Source: Rhodanobacter sp. LX-99
GTDB taxonomy: Bacteria > Pseudomonadota > Gammaproteobacteria > Xanthomonadales > Rhodanobacteraceae
DNA length: 64,000 nucleotides
NCBI RefSeq assembly: GCF_018599185.1
Contig: NZ_JAHFVL010000003.1
Coordinates: forward strand, 372,001-436,000
Direction: 5' to 3'
The notes beneath the pieces were generated by a model. It saw only the letters and a program-made list of their open reading frames with translations, ran no database searches and had not been told where the DNA came from. This document shows, in pieces, positions 10,749 to 19,839 of the stretch. The translations under genes were made by a program, and so were the position numbers. The first letter of the stretch is position 1, and every line of letters starts with the position of its first letter.

Positions 10749-13193
10749 ATGAGCAAACGTTCCAACCCGATCGCTTCGGCATGGCTTCCCGCTGCGGTGC
10801 TGCTGGCCCTGGCCGGGAATGTCGCCGCGCAGGATGCCACCCAGCCCGCCCCGGCCAAGGCCAAGAACCTCAGCACGGTGATCGTCACCGGCACACGCGC
10901 CGACAATCGCACCGAGAGCAGCTCGCTGACCCCGATCGACGTGGTCTCCGCCAAGGTGCTGCAGCAGACCGGCACCGGCGAGCTGTCCACCGCGCTGGCG
11001 CGCATCATCCCGTCGCTGACCTTCCCGCGCCCGTCGGCCGCGGACACCGCCGACTCGCAGCGACCGGCGCAACTGCGCGGCCTGTCGCCCGACCAGGTAC
11101 TGGTGCTGGTAGACGGCAAGCGCTGGCATCCGGGCGCCATCATCGTCACCAACGGCGTGCTCGGACGCGGCTCGCAGGCGGTGGACCTCAACACCATCCC
11201 CATGGCGGCGATCGACCACATCGAAGTGCTGCGCGACGGCGCCTCGGCCCAGTACGGTTCCGATGCGATCGCCGGCGTGATCAACGTGGTGCTGAAGAAG
11301 GGCGCCACCGGCGGCGACGTGGAACTCAGCGGCGGCCAGTACTCGGCCGGCGACGGCCAGATCTGGCAGAGCTCGGCCAACTTCGGCCTGCCGTTGAACA
11401 ACGACAAGGGCTGGCTGCGCTTCAGCCTGCAGGAGGGCAACCAGAACATCACCAACCGTGCCGGCGTGGATCGCCGGCGCCCGCAGGACGGCGTGCGCCA
11501 GCGCTTCGGCGATCCGGCCGTGCGCGACCACAACCTGTTCCTCAACAGCCAGTACGACCTCACGCCGGGCGTGCAGCTGTACGCGTTCGGCCACTACGGC
11601 AAGCGCGACAGCACCTCGACAGCATTCTTCCGCAGCGTGGACAACAGCAACTCGGCACCCACGATCTACCCCGACGGCTACCTGCCGCTGGAGAACGCGG
11701 ACTCGACCGACCAGTCGCTGGTGGCCGGCCTGCGCGGCAAGACCGCCGGCGGCTGGCGCTGGGACATCAGCGGCAACTACGGCGCCAACCGGGTCTCGTA
11801 CGCCACCGAAAACAGCGTGAACCGCGCCTTCCTCAATGACTTCGGCAGCAGCCCCACCCGCTTCCACGACGGCATCCTGAAAGCCACCCAGCAGTCGTTC
11901 GACATCGACCTCGCCAAGGAACTGTCGGTGGGCTGGCTGCCCAACCCGGTCACCCTGGCCTTCGGCACCGAGTACCTGCGCCAGAGCTACGAGATCGTCG
12001 CCGGCGACCCGGCCTCCTACTACGTGGGCACGTCCGGCGTATCCGGCGGCGCGCAGGGCTTCGGCGGCTACCAGCCGGCCAACGCCGGTTCGCATGCCAG
12101 GCACAGCGTGGCCGAATACCTGAGCCTGGAGACCAACCTCACCGACCGCCTGGGCACCTCGCTGGCCGTGCGCCACGAGGATTACTCGGACTTCGGCACC
12201 ACCACCTCCGGCTCGCTGGCCGGCCGCTTCGACTTCACCGACCGCTTCGCCCTGCGCGCCAGCGCCTCCACCGGCTTCCGCGCGCCCTCGCTGGCGCAGC
12301 AGTTCTACGCGTATACGCAATCGCTGTACTACGGCCCGGGCAATGCGCCTCCCGGCCTGGCCCCGGGCATCTACAACACCGGCCTGGTCGGCGCCACCAG
12401 TCCCATCGGGCTGCTGCTGGGCGGGCAACCGCTGAAGCCGGAGAAGTCGCGCAACTACACCGCCGGCCTGGTGTGGAACCCGGTCGATCCGCTGAACCTC
12501 AGCGTGGACATCTACCAGATCACCATCAGCGACCGCATCACCCTGTCCAGCAACCTGGCGATCACCGCACCGGCCGTACAGGCCTATCTGGCGGCGAACG
12601 GCATCACCAACACCAACTACAGCAGCATCGCCTACTTCACCAACGCGGTGGACACGCGCACGCGCGGCGTCGATCTGGTCGGCAGCTACCTGTTCGACCT
12701 CGGCCAGGCCGGCACGCTGCAAACCACGCTGAGCTACAACTACAACAAGAACAAGGTCACCGACGTCAAGCCGAATCCCGCGATCCTGGATTCGCTGGGC
12801 CTGAACCTCAAGCGCATCGACCGCCGCGACCAGTACGGCCTGCTCGCCGATACCACGCCGCGCAGCAAGCTGATCCTCAACGGCCTGTACAGCGTCGGCA
12901 ACTGGGGCTTCAACGGCACGCTGACCCGCTACGACAAGTTCACCGCCTACAATTCCTCCAACCCGGCGTTCGATCAGACCTACGGCAGCAAGTGGCTGCT
13001 GGACCTGGCGCTGAACTACAGCCTCGACCGCTGGACCTTCAGCCTCGGTGCCGACAACGTGTTCAACACCCATCCGGGCAAGGCTTCCGCCGCACTCAAC
13101 AACGACAACAACGGTACCTTCCCCTACTCGGTGTTCTCGCCGTTCGGTTTCAACGGCGCCTATGTCTACGGCAAGGCGGCGTACCGCTGGTAA
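10749..13193 (+). CDS. TonB-dependent outer-membrane receptor
   Basis: This is an 814-residue TonB-dependent receptor. The signal peptide is at about residues 1-28 (cleavage after NVAAQ). A TonB-box-like LSTVIVTGTR follows, then the plug domain (about 40-175, with VLRDGASAQYGSDAIAGVINVVLK). The rest is a 22-strand beta-barrel ending in ...VYGKAAYRW, with the terminal aromatic residue required for insertion. It would import a scarce ligand across the outer membrane using TonB energy. The ligand is unknown; the met-box-like repeat upstream hints at methionine or a sulfur compound. A strong hairpin terminator follows at 13219, so it is probably monocistronic. Confidence 0.93.
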   Translation: MSKRSNPIASAWLPAAVLLALAGNVAAQDATQPAPAKAKNLSTVIVTGTRADNRTESSSLTPIDVVSAKVLQQTGTGELSTALARIIPSLTFPRPSAADTADSQRPAQLRGLSPDQVLVLVDGKRWHPGAIIVTNGVLGRGSQAVDLNTIPMAAIDHIEVLRDGASAQYGSDAIAGVINVVLKKGATGGDVELSGGQYSAGDGQIWQSSANFGLPLNNDKGWLRFSLQEGNQNITNRAGVDRRRPQDGVRQRFGDPAVRDHNLFLNSQYDLTPGVQLYAFGHYGKRDSTSTAFFRSVDNSNSAPTIYPDGYLPLENADSTDQSLVAGLRGKTAGGWRWDISGNYGANRVSYATENSVNRAFLNDFGSSPTRFHDGILKATQQSFDIDLAKELSVGWLPNPVTLAFGTEYLRQSYEIVAGDPASYYVGTSGVSGGAQGFGGYQPANAGSHARHSVAEYLSLETNLTDRLGTSLAVRHEDYSDFGTTTSGSLAGRFDFTDRFALRASASTGFRAPSLAQQFYAYTQSLYYGPGNAPPGLAPGIYNTGLVGATSPIGLLLGGQPLKPEKSRNYTAGLVWNPVDPLNLSVDIYQITISDRITLSSNLAITAPAVQAYLAANGITNTNYSSIAYFTNAVDTRTRGVDLVGSYLFDLGQAGTLQTTLSYNYNKNKVTDVKPNPAILDSLGLNLKRIDRRDQYGLLADTTPRSKLILNGLYSVGNWGFNGTLTRYDKFTAYNSSNPAFDQTYGSKWLLDLALNYSLDRWTFSLGADNVFNTHPGKASAALNNDNNGTFPYSVFSPFGFNGAYVYGKAAYRW

Positions 13194-13218
13194 GGTAAGC
13201 CCCCGCCGCAGGAAAAGA

Positions 13219-13247
13219 GAAAAGCCCCGGCCAGACCGGGGCTTTTC
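13219..13247 (+). terminator. Rho-independent terminator after TonB receptor
   Basis: GAAAAGCCCCGG and CCGGGGCTTTTC form a perfect 12-bp stem with a 5-base loop. The A/T tracts at both flanks make it potentially bidirectional. Confidence 0.9.
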
Positions 13248-13396
13248 ATTGCCGGCGCCCTCGGTGCCGCGGCCACCGGCGCCAGCCACCCTCATGTCAT
13301 CCCCGCCGCCAGCCATTGACGGACTTCGCTGACAGCTTATGTCGCCCGCGCCGACAGCCGGGAGGACGGCAGCTCCGGATAATCACCCCGCCCAAC

Positions 13397-13430
13397 GTCA
13401 AGTGACGACCCTGACGGCCCGTCACTTGAC
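13397..13430. promoter_or_regulatory. Perfect 11-bp inverted repeat upstream of CsgG-like gene
   Basis: GTCAAGTGACG (13397-13407) and its exact reverse complement CGTCACTTGAC (13420-13430) flank a 12-base spacer, about 190 bases before the CsgG-like start. There is no T-run, so an operator or RNA structure fits better than a terminator. The binding protein is unknown. Confidence 0.45.
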
Positions 13431-13622
13431 AACGCCAATCCAGCATGGACAGCATCCCCCGTGTTCGCGCGACGGCATCCTCGCCCGCCGCCTGCGCGAC
13501 ACTCGCCATCCGGCACCAGGGGGATCCAGTACACGACTTGGCACGGCGCAATAGCGCCGGCGTCAGCGCAGGACCGGCAACTGATTGGGGACAGCATCAC
13601 GCCATCAACTGGAGGGGAATCC

Positions 13623-14354
13623 ATGAAACCTGTGAACCGTACAAGCATGCTGGGCGCGGCACTGGCCCTGGCACTGACCGCAAGCGGTGCCGCCGTGGCC
13701 CGCGAGGCGCCGACGATGACCGTCGCCGTGATCGATTTCACGAACGAGACCAGCTCCGCCAACTGGTGGAACGGCGACGTGGGCAGGCAGCTTGCCGACG
13801 TGCTCAGCAACGAGCTGAGCGCCACCGGCGACTTCAAGGTGATCGAACGGCAGAAAATCGACGCCGTACTGGCCGAGCAGGACCTGGCCGCCTCTTCCCG
13901 CATGCGTCCGGGCAGCACCCCGCACACCGGCAACATCACCGGCGCCCAGTACCTGGTCACCGGCAGCGTCAGCGCCTATACCGAGGACACCTCCAACACC
14001 GGCGGCGGCCTCAATATCGCCGGCTTCCGGGTGGGCGGCGGCAAGTCGGAGGCGTACATCGCGATCGACCTGCGCGTGGTCGACGCGGAGACGTCCGAAG
14101 TGGTGTATTCGCGCACCGTCGAGGGCCGCAGCTCCAGCGGCGGCATGAACCTGCGTGGCTACGTCAGCGGGGTCGGCGGCGACTTCGCCCATGCGAAGAA
14201 GACCCCGGCCAGCAAGGCGGTACGCGCGGCGCTGATCGAGGCCACCGACTACCTGGACTGCACGATGGTCAAGCGCGACGGCTGCGAAGCCCGCTACGAG
14301 CAGAAGGAACAGCGTCGGCGCCAGAGCAGCAAGGACACGCTCGACCTCGACTGA
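13623..14354 (+). CDS. CsgG/HfaB-family secreted protein, non-lipidated
   Basis: This is a 243-residue protein related to CsgG, the curli secretion channel subunit. The family core is visible as TMTVAVIDFTNET, a GRQLADVLSNELSATGDFKVIERQKIDAVLAEQD segment, and GAQYLVTGSVSAYTE. The signal peptide (MKPVNRTSMLGAALALALTA...AVA) has no lipobox Cys, whereas CsgG is a lipoprotein, so this one should be a soluble periplasmic or surface protein. No other curli gene is near. Two cysteines lie near the C-terminus (DYLDC, RDGCEA). GGAGGGGAA precedes the ATG. Its function is not known; it may be a peptidoglycan- or envelope-associated homologue rather than a secretin. Confidence 0.8.
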   Translation: MKPVNRTSMLGAALALALTASGAAVAREAPTMTVAVIDFTNETSSANWWNGDVGRQLADVLSNELSATGDFKVIERQKIDAVLAEQDLAASSRMRPGSTPHTGNITGAQYLVTGSVSAYTEDTSNTGGGLNIAGFRVGGGKSEAYIAIDLRVVDAETSEVVYSRTVEGRSSSGGMNLRGYVSGVGGDFAHAKKTPASKAVRAALIEATDYLDCTMVKRDGCEARYEQKEQRRRQSSKDTLDLD

Positions 14355-14370
14355 CGGCTTGCGGTGGAAC

Positions 14371-14405
14371 CGTGCGGCGAACCGGGGAAGCCCCGGCGCC
14401 GCACG
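14371..14405. terminator. Strong GC hairpin between convergent csgG-like gene and clpB
   Basis: CGTGCGGCG/CGCCGCACG (9 bp) encloses a second stem CCGGGG/CCCCGG with a 3-base loop. It sits between two genes that converge and lacks a T-run. A role in terminating both transcripts is inferred from position. Confidence 0.5.
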
Positions 14406-14480
14406 GCGTGGCGGACGCGGCGCTCCTTAGCCTTTCTCGCAGGCCGCGGAGCAGTTCCACGCCACCCCGACCGGCCCGCT

Positions 14481-17072
14481 TCAACCTTTGCGGAACACCA
14501 GCTGCCCGCCCTCGGCGGCGACCTCCACCGTGTCGCCGGACTGGAAGCGGCCTTCGAGAATCTGCTTCGCCAGCGGGTTCTCCAGCTGCTGCTGGATCGC
14601 CCGCTTCAGCGGCCGCGCCCCGTACACCGGGTCGAAGCCGACGTTGCCGAGCAAGGCCAACGCAGCGTCGCTGACCTCCAGCTTCAGCTGGCGCTCGGCG
14701 AGGCGCTTTTCCAGATAGGCCAGCTGGATCCGCGCGATCGCGCGGATCTGCGCCTTGTCCAGCGGGCGGAACACCACGATCTCGTCGAGCCGGTTGATGA
14801 ACTCCGGACGGAAGTGCGCCTGCACCACGCCGAGCACCGAGGCCTTCATCTGGGTGTACTGCTCTTCGGCATCGCCGTTGCCTTCGGCCGCGTCCTGGAT
14901 CATCTGCGAACCGAGGTTCGAGGTCATCACGATGACCGTGTTGCGGAAGTCCACGGTGCGGCCCTGGCCGTCGGTGAGGCGGCCGTCGTCGAGCACCTGC
15001 AGCAGGATGTTGAACACGTCCGGGTGCGCCTTCTCGACTTCATCGAGCAGGATCACGCTGTACGGCCGGCGCCGCACCGCCTCGGTGAGGTAGCCGCCTT
15101 CCTCGTAGCCCACGTAGCCCGGCGGCGCGCCGACCAGCCGGCTCACCGAGTGCTTCTCCATGAACTCGCTCATGTCGATGCGCACCATCGCGTCGGTGGT
15201 GTCGAACATGAACTCGGCCAGCGCCTTGCACAGCTCGGTCTTGCCCACGCCGGTGGGGCCGAGGAACAGGAACGAGCCGTTCGGCCGGTTCGGATCGGAC
15301 AGGCCGGCGCGCGAGCGGCGGATCGCGTCGGACACGGCGTGCACCGCTTCGTCCTGGCCGACCACACGCTTGTGCAACTGGTCTTCCATGTGCAGCAGCT
15401 TGTCGCGCTCGCCCTCGAGCATCTTGCTGACCGGGATGCCGGTCCAGCGGCTGACCACCTCGGCGATTTCCTCGGCGGTGACGCGGGTCTGCACCAGCTT
15501 GAAATCCTGCGTCTCGGCGGCCTGTGCCGCGGCGAGCTGCTTCTCCAGTTCCGGCAGCCGGCCGTACTGGATCTCGCTCATCTTCGCGTAGTCCTGCCGG
15601 CGCTGGGCGGCATCCAGTTCCTGCCGCGCCTGCTCGATCTGCTCCTTCACCCGGGTCGTGCCCTGCAGTGCGGCCTTCTCGGATTTCCAGATCTCGTTCA
15701 AGTCGGAGAACTCGCGCTCCAGCTTGCCGATGTCGGTTTCCAGGTCGGCCAGGCGCTGCTTCGACTCGCTGTCCTTTTCCTTTTTCAGCATCTCGCGCTG
15801 GATCTTCAGCTGGATCAGCCGGCGCTCCAGCCGGTCGAGTTCCTCCGGCTTGGAGTCGATCTCCATGCGGATGCGCGAGGCGGCCTCGTCCATCAGGTCG
15901 ATCGCCTTGTCCGGCAGCTGGCGGTCGGCGATGTAGCGGTGCGACAGCGTGGCCGCGGCGACGATCGCCGGGTCGGTGATCTCCACGCCGTGGTGCACCG
16001 CGTAGCGCTCCTTCAGCCCGCGCAGGATCGCGATGGTGTCCTCCACCGAGGGCTCGCCCACGAACACTTTCTGGAAGCGCCGTTCCAGCGCGGCGTCCTT
16101 CTCGATGTACTTGCGGTACTCGTCCAGCGTGGTGGCGCCGATGCAGTGCAGCTCGCCGCGCGCCAGCGCCGGCTTGAGCATGTTGCCGGCGTCCATCGCG
16201 CCCTCGGCCTTGCCGGCGCCGACCATGGTGTGCAGCTCGTCGATGAACAGGATGATCTGGCCTTCGTTCTTGGCCAGGTCGTTGAGCACCGCCTTCAGCC
16301 GTTCCTCGAACTCGCCGCGGAACTTCGCGCCGGCGATCAGCGCGCCCATGTCCAGCGCCAGCACGCGGCGGTCGCGCAGGCCCTCGGGCACCTCGCCCTT
16401 GATGATGCGCTGGGCCAGGCCCTCGACGATCGCGGTCTTGCCCACGCCGGGCTCGCCGATCAGCACCGGGTTGTTCTTGGTGCGCCGCTGCAGCACCTGG
16501 ATGGTGCGGCGGATCTCCTCGTCGCGGCCGATCACCGGATCGAGCTTGCCCGACTCGGCGCGCGCGGTCAGGTCGATGCAGTATTTCTCCAGCGCCTGGC
16601 GCTGCTCCTCGGCGTTCTCGCTCTGCACCTTCTCGCCGCCGCGCAGCTTCTCGATGGCTGCCTCGAGATTCGGCTTGGTCGCGCCCGCCGCCTTCAGCGC
16701 CGCACCCAGTTCGCCCTTGTCGTCCAGCGCCGCCAGCACGAACAGCTCGCTGGCGATGAACTGGTCGCCGCGCTGCTGCGCCAGCTTGTCGGTGAGGTTG
16801 AGCAGGCGGTTGAGGTCGTTGCCCAGGTTGATGTTGCCCTCCTGCCCGCTGACCTTCGGCAACCGTTCCAGCATGTCGTTGACGCGCTGCTGCAGCGCCG
16901 GCACGTTGACCTGCGCATGGGTCAGCATCGGCGCGGTCGAGCCGCCCTGCTGGTTGAGCAGCGCGGCCATCACGTGCACCGGTTCCAGCATGTTGTTGTC
17001 ACGGCCCACGGCCAGCGACTGCGCGTCGGCCAGCGCCTGCTGGAAACGCGAAGTGAGTTTGTCCATTCGCAT
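14481..17072 (-). CDS. clpB: ClpB, AAA+ disaggregase chaperone
   Basis: This 863-residue hexameric disaggregase rescues aggregated proteins with DnaK. It has an N-terminal domain (about 1-145), NBD1 with Walker [14 protein letters not shown], a coiled-coil M-domain (about 410-520, rich in Glu/Lys heptads), and NBD2 with Walker [14 protein letters not shown]. The C-terminal region ends in RKG. The start [21 protein letters not shown] matches the ClpB family start; longer in-frame extensions are not supported. A sigma-32-type promoter lies about 70 bases upstream, consistent with heat-shock control. Confidence 0.97.
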   Translation of the reverse strand: MRMDKLTSRFQQALADAQSLAVGRDNNMLEPVHVMAALLNQQGGSTAPMLTHAQVNVPALQQRVNDMLERLPKVSGQEGNINLGNDLNRLLNLTDKLAQQRGDQFIASELFVLAALDDKGELGAALKAAGATKPNLEAAIEKLRGGEKVQSENAEEQRQALEKYCIDLTARAESGKLDPVIGRDEEIRRTIQVLQRRTKNNPVLIGEPGVGKTAIVEGLAQRIIKGEVPEGLRDRRVLALDMGALIAGAKFRGEFEERLKAVLNDLAKNEGQIILFIDELHTMVGAGKAEGAMDAGNMLKPALARGELHCIGATTLDEYRKYIEKDAALERRFQKVFVGEPSVEDTIAILRGLKERYAVHHGVEITDPAIVAAATLSHRYIADRQLPDKAIDLMDEAASRIRMEIDSKPEELDRLERRLIQLKIQREMLKKEKDSESKQRLADLETDIGKLEREFSDLNEIWKSEKAALQGTTRVKEQIEQARQELDAAQRRQDYAKMSEIQYGRLPELEKQLAAAQAAETQDFKLVQTRVTAEEIAEVVSRWTGIPVSKMLEGERDKLLHMEDQLHKRVVGQDEAVHAVSDAIRRSRAGLSDPNRPNGSFLFLGPTGVGKTELCKALAEFMFDTTDAMVRIDMSEFMEKHSVSRLVGAPPGYVGYEEGGYLTEAVRRRPYSVILLDEVEKAHPDVFNILLQVLDDGRLTDGQGRTVDFRNTVIVMTSNLGSQMIQDAAEGNGDAEEQYTQMKASVLGVVQAHFRPEFINRLDEIVVFRPLDKAQIRAIARIQLAYLEKRLAERQLKLEVSDAALALLGNVGFDPVYGARPLKRAIQQQLENPLAKQILEGRFQSGDTVEVAAEGGQLVFRKG

Positions 17073-17139
17073 GTCGATGATCCCGCCTGGTGATTTGCGT
17101 CTTGAGGAATTGACGGCGCCCCCGTCACTGCCTGCAAAA

Positions 17140-17165
17140 ATGTGGGCACGGCATGACGAATCAAG
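17140..17165 (-). promoter_or_regulatory. Sigma-32-type heat-shock promoter for clpB
   Basis: On the minus strand CTTGAT (17165-17160) is followed after exactly 13 bases by CCCACAT (17146-17140) and then TTTT. The heat-shock sigma consensus is CTTGAA, 12-14 bases, CCCCAT-T. The -10 lies about 68 bases before the clpB ATG. Confidence 0.7.
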
Positions 17166-17234
17166 TTCGCCGGATACCGCCGATCCGGCGCCCCGCAAGG
17201 CGATTTTCACATTCGGTTTGTTACGGTGACGACG

Positions 17235-18074
17235 ATGTCAACGGCCACTCCCGCTATCGCTCGCGCGCCCCACGATCCGCTGCCGCCGCCTCCGCTGCCC
17301 GACGCCGGCACGCGCTGGGCGATCTTTCTCGACGTCGACGGCACCCTGCTCGACTTCGCCGACGACCCGCTGGCGGTGCGTCCGGATGCCGCACTGCTGA
17401 GGCTGCTGCATGCCTTGCACCGAAGGCTCGACGGCGCGCTGGCGCTGGTCAGCGGTCGCGAGCTGGCCGACCTCGACCGCCTGTTCGCCGCCTCGCACTG
17501 GGCCGCCGCCGGGCTGCACGGACTGCAGCTGCGCCATGCCGATGGCAGCCGCCGGGACTTCGCGGTCGCGCCGGCGCAGCAAGCGCGCATGCGCGATGCC
17601 GCACACACGCTGGCTGCACGCTTCGACGGCGTGCAGCTGGAAGACAAGCGCGCCGCGATCGCCCTGCATTGCCGCCGCGCTCCGGCGCAGTTGCCGGCCC
17701 TGCACGAGGCGGCGATCGCCGTGATGACGCACCTGCCCGGCTACGAACTGCAGCCGGGCAACCTGGTGCTGGAGTTCAAGCCCGCCGGCGTGGACAAGGG
17801 CCGCGCGGTGCTGGAATTGCTGCAGCACGCACCGTTTGCCGGTCGCCGGCCGGTCTACCTGGGCGACGACCTCACCGACGAACACGCGTTCGCCAGCATC
17901 AACGCCCGAGACGGGCTCAGCGTGCGGATCGGCATGCGCGAACCGAGCCTGGCCGCCTTCACCTTGCCCGGCCCCGCTGCGGCGGAAGCCTGGCTGACCC
18001 GCGTCCTGGACGCGCTGACGCACGGAGCCCCCATCCATGCCCGACTCCAAGGAGACCCCACTCGCCAGCCTTGA
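17235..18074 (+). CDS. otsB: Trehalose-6-phosphate phosphatase
   Basis: This is a 279-residue HAD-family phosphatase that converts trehalose-6-phosphate to trehalose. HAD motif I is [11 protein letters not shown] near residue 30, with the two catalytic aspartates. Motif III Lys is in [12 protein letters not shown] and motif IV is [13 protein letters not shown] choose the ATG at 17235 because GGTGA lies about 5 bases upstream; a GTG three codons earlier is in frame. It is the first gene of a compact plus-strand cluster with GH15 and otsA. Its 3' end overlaps the GH15 gene by 38 bases. Confidence 0.95.
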   Translation: MSTATPAIARAPHDPLPPPPLPDAGTRWAIFLDVDGTLLDFADDPLAVRPDAALLRLLHALHRRLDGALALVSGRELADLDRLFAASHWAAAGLHGLQLRHADGSRRDFAVAPAQQARMRDAAHTLAARFDGVQLEDKRAAIALHCRRAPAQLPALHEAAIAVMTHLPGYELQPGNLVLEFKPAGVDKGRAVLELLQHAPFAGRRPVYLGDDLTDEHAFASINARDGLSVRIGMREPSLAAFTLPGPAAAEAWLTRVLDALTHGAPIHARLQGDPTRQP

Positions 18075-19839
18075 GCTTGGCGTGATCGGCAACGGCAGCG
18101 TCGCCGCCCTGATCGACAAGCAGGCGCGCATCGTCTGGTGCTGCCTGCCGCGCTTCGATGCCGACGCCAGCTTCTGCGCCCTGCTTTCGCCGACGGTCGG
18201 GGGCGGCGACTGGGCGATCGAGCTGGAGGATTTCGAACGCGCCGAGCAGTTCTACCTGACCAATACGGCGGTGCTGGTGACGCGCCTGTTCGACCACCAT
18301 GGCGGTGCCGTCGAAATCACCGACTTCGCGCCGCGTTATCGCTTGAACGGACGCTTCTACCACCCGGAAATGCTGACGCGCCGGGCGACCCCGATCAGCG
18401 GATCGCCGCGCGTGCGCATCCGGATGCGCCCGTTGTGCGACTACGGCGCGCGCATCGCGCAAACCACCTCGGGCAGCAACCACATCCGCTACCTGCTCAG
18501 CGACGTGGTGCAGCGCCTGACCAGCGACGTGGCCACGCCGCTGATCGAGCGCGGCCTGCCGTTCGGCCTCGACCGGCCCGCGCATTTCGTGTTCGGCCCG
18601 GACGAAACCCTCGACGACAACGTGGGCGATTTCGTCCACCTGGCGCTGGAGCGCACGCTGGACTACTGGCGCGAATGGGCACGTTACCTGTCGGTTCCGT
18701 ACGAGTGGCAGGCCGCGGTGATCCGCGCGGCGATCACGCTGAAGCTGTGCCAGTACGAGGCCACCGGCGCGATCGTGGCCGCGCTGACCACCTCGATCCC
18801 GGAGTCGGACGGCACCGCACGCAACTGGGATTACCGCTACTGCTGGCTGCGCGACGCCGCCTTCACCGTGCGCGCGCTCAACCGGCTCGGCGCCACGCGC
18901 ACGATGGAGGAGTACATCCGCTACACCTTCAACCTGATCGCCAACAAGGACACCCGCGAAGTCGGCCCGGTGTTCGGCATCACCTTCGAGGCCGAACTGC
19001 CCGAGCGCCAGGTGGACACGCTCCGAGGCTATCGCGGGATGGGGCCGGTGCGGGTCGGCAACGACGCCTGGCGGCAGCGCCAGAACGATGTCTACGGCTC
19101 GGTGGTGCTCGCTTCGGCCCAACTGTTCTTCGACTGCCGGCTCGAGCATCGCGGCGACGAGGTGACGTTCCGCCGGCTCGAACGGATGGGCACGATGGCG
19201 CTGCGCATGGCCGAGCAGACCGATGCGGGGCTGTGGGAATACCGCGGCCGCACCGCCGTGCACACCTATTCCGCCGCGATGTGCTGGGCCGCCTGCGACC
19301 GCCTGGCGCACATCGCCACCGAACTGGGGCTGGGCGATCGCGCACGCTACTGGCACGAGGAAGCCGTGCAGCTGCATGCCCGCATCGAGGCGCGCGCATG
19401 GAACGAACGGCTTGGCCATTTCGTCGACGCCTACGACGGCGAACACCTGGACGCCAGCCTGCTGCTGCTTGCCGACATCGGCTTTCTCGAGGCCGCCGAT
19501 CCACGCTTCGTCGCCACCGTCGACGCGATCGGCACAGCCCTGGGCCGCAACGATTACCTGTTCCGCTACATCGCGCCGGACGATTTCGGCGCGCCGGAAA
19601 CCAGCTTCAACATCTGCACGTTCTGGTACATCGAGGCGCTCGCCGCCACCGGCCGCAAGGAACGGGCGCGGGCGATGTTCGAGCACATGCTGAAGCAGCG
19701 CAACGCGCTGGGCCTGCTGTCCGAGGACATCGCGCCGGGCACCGGCGAGCACTGGGGCAACTACCCGCAGACTTATTCGCTGGTCGGCCTGATCCAGGCC
19801 GCAATGCGGCTGTCGCGGCGCTGGGAGGACGCGCTGTGA
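18037..19839 (+). CDS. GH15-family glucoamylase/trehalase-like protein
   Basis: This 600-residue cytoplasmic glycoside hydrolase family 15 protein has no signal peptide. The N-terminal beta-sandwich (about 1-220, from [20 protein letters not shown]) precedes an (alpha/alpha)6 barrel. The characteristic NWDYRYCWLRDAAF lies near residue 265, and the C-terminal segment contains PGTGEHWGNYPQTYSLVGLI. Bacterial GH15 members of this architecture hydrolyse alpha-glucosides, and several act on trehalose. It lies between otsB and otsA and overlaps both (38 bases and 4 bases), so trehalose or a maltooligosaccharide is the likely substrate; that is inference. Confidence 0.88.
   Translation: MPDSKETPLASLELGVIGNGSVAALIDKQARIVWCCLPRFDADASFCALLSPTVGGGDWAIELEDFERAEQFYLTNTAVLVTRLFDHHGGAVEITDFAPRYRLNGRFYHPEMLTRRATPISGSPRVRIRMRPLCDYGARIAQTTSGSNHIRYLLSDVVQRLTSDVATPLIERGLPFGLDRPAHFVFGPDETLDDNVGDFVHLALERTLDYWREWARYLSVPYEWQAAVIRAAITLKLCQYEATGAIVAALTTSIPESDGTARNWDYRYCWLRDAAFTVRALNRLGATRTMEEYIRYTFNLIANKDTREVGPVFGITFEAELPERQVDTLRGYRGMGPVRVGNDAWRQRQNDVYGSVVLASAQLFFDCRLEHRGDEVTFRRLERMGTMALRMAEQTDAGLWEYRGRTAVHTYSAAMCWAACDRLAHIATELGLGDRARYWHEEAVQLHARIEARAWNERLGHFVDAYDGEHLDASLLLLADIGFLEAADPRFVATVDAIGTALGRNDYLFRYIAPDDFGAPETSFNICTFWYIEALAATGRKERARAMFEHMLKQRNALGLLSEDIAPGTGEHWGNYPQTYSLVGLIQAAMRLSRRWEDAL

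Larger units (their letters stand above)
13194..13622. other. Intergenic region between TonB receptor and CsgG-like gene
   Basis: This gap of about 430 bases holds the receptor terminator (13219-13247) and an 11-bp inverted repeat (13397-13430). The remainder shows no recognisable gene or RNA. Confidence 0.6.
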
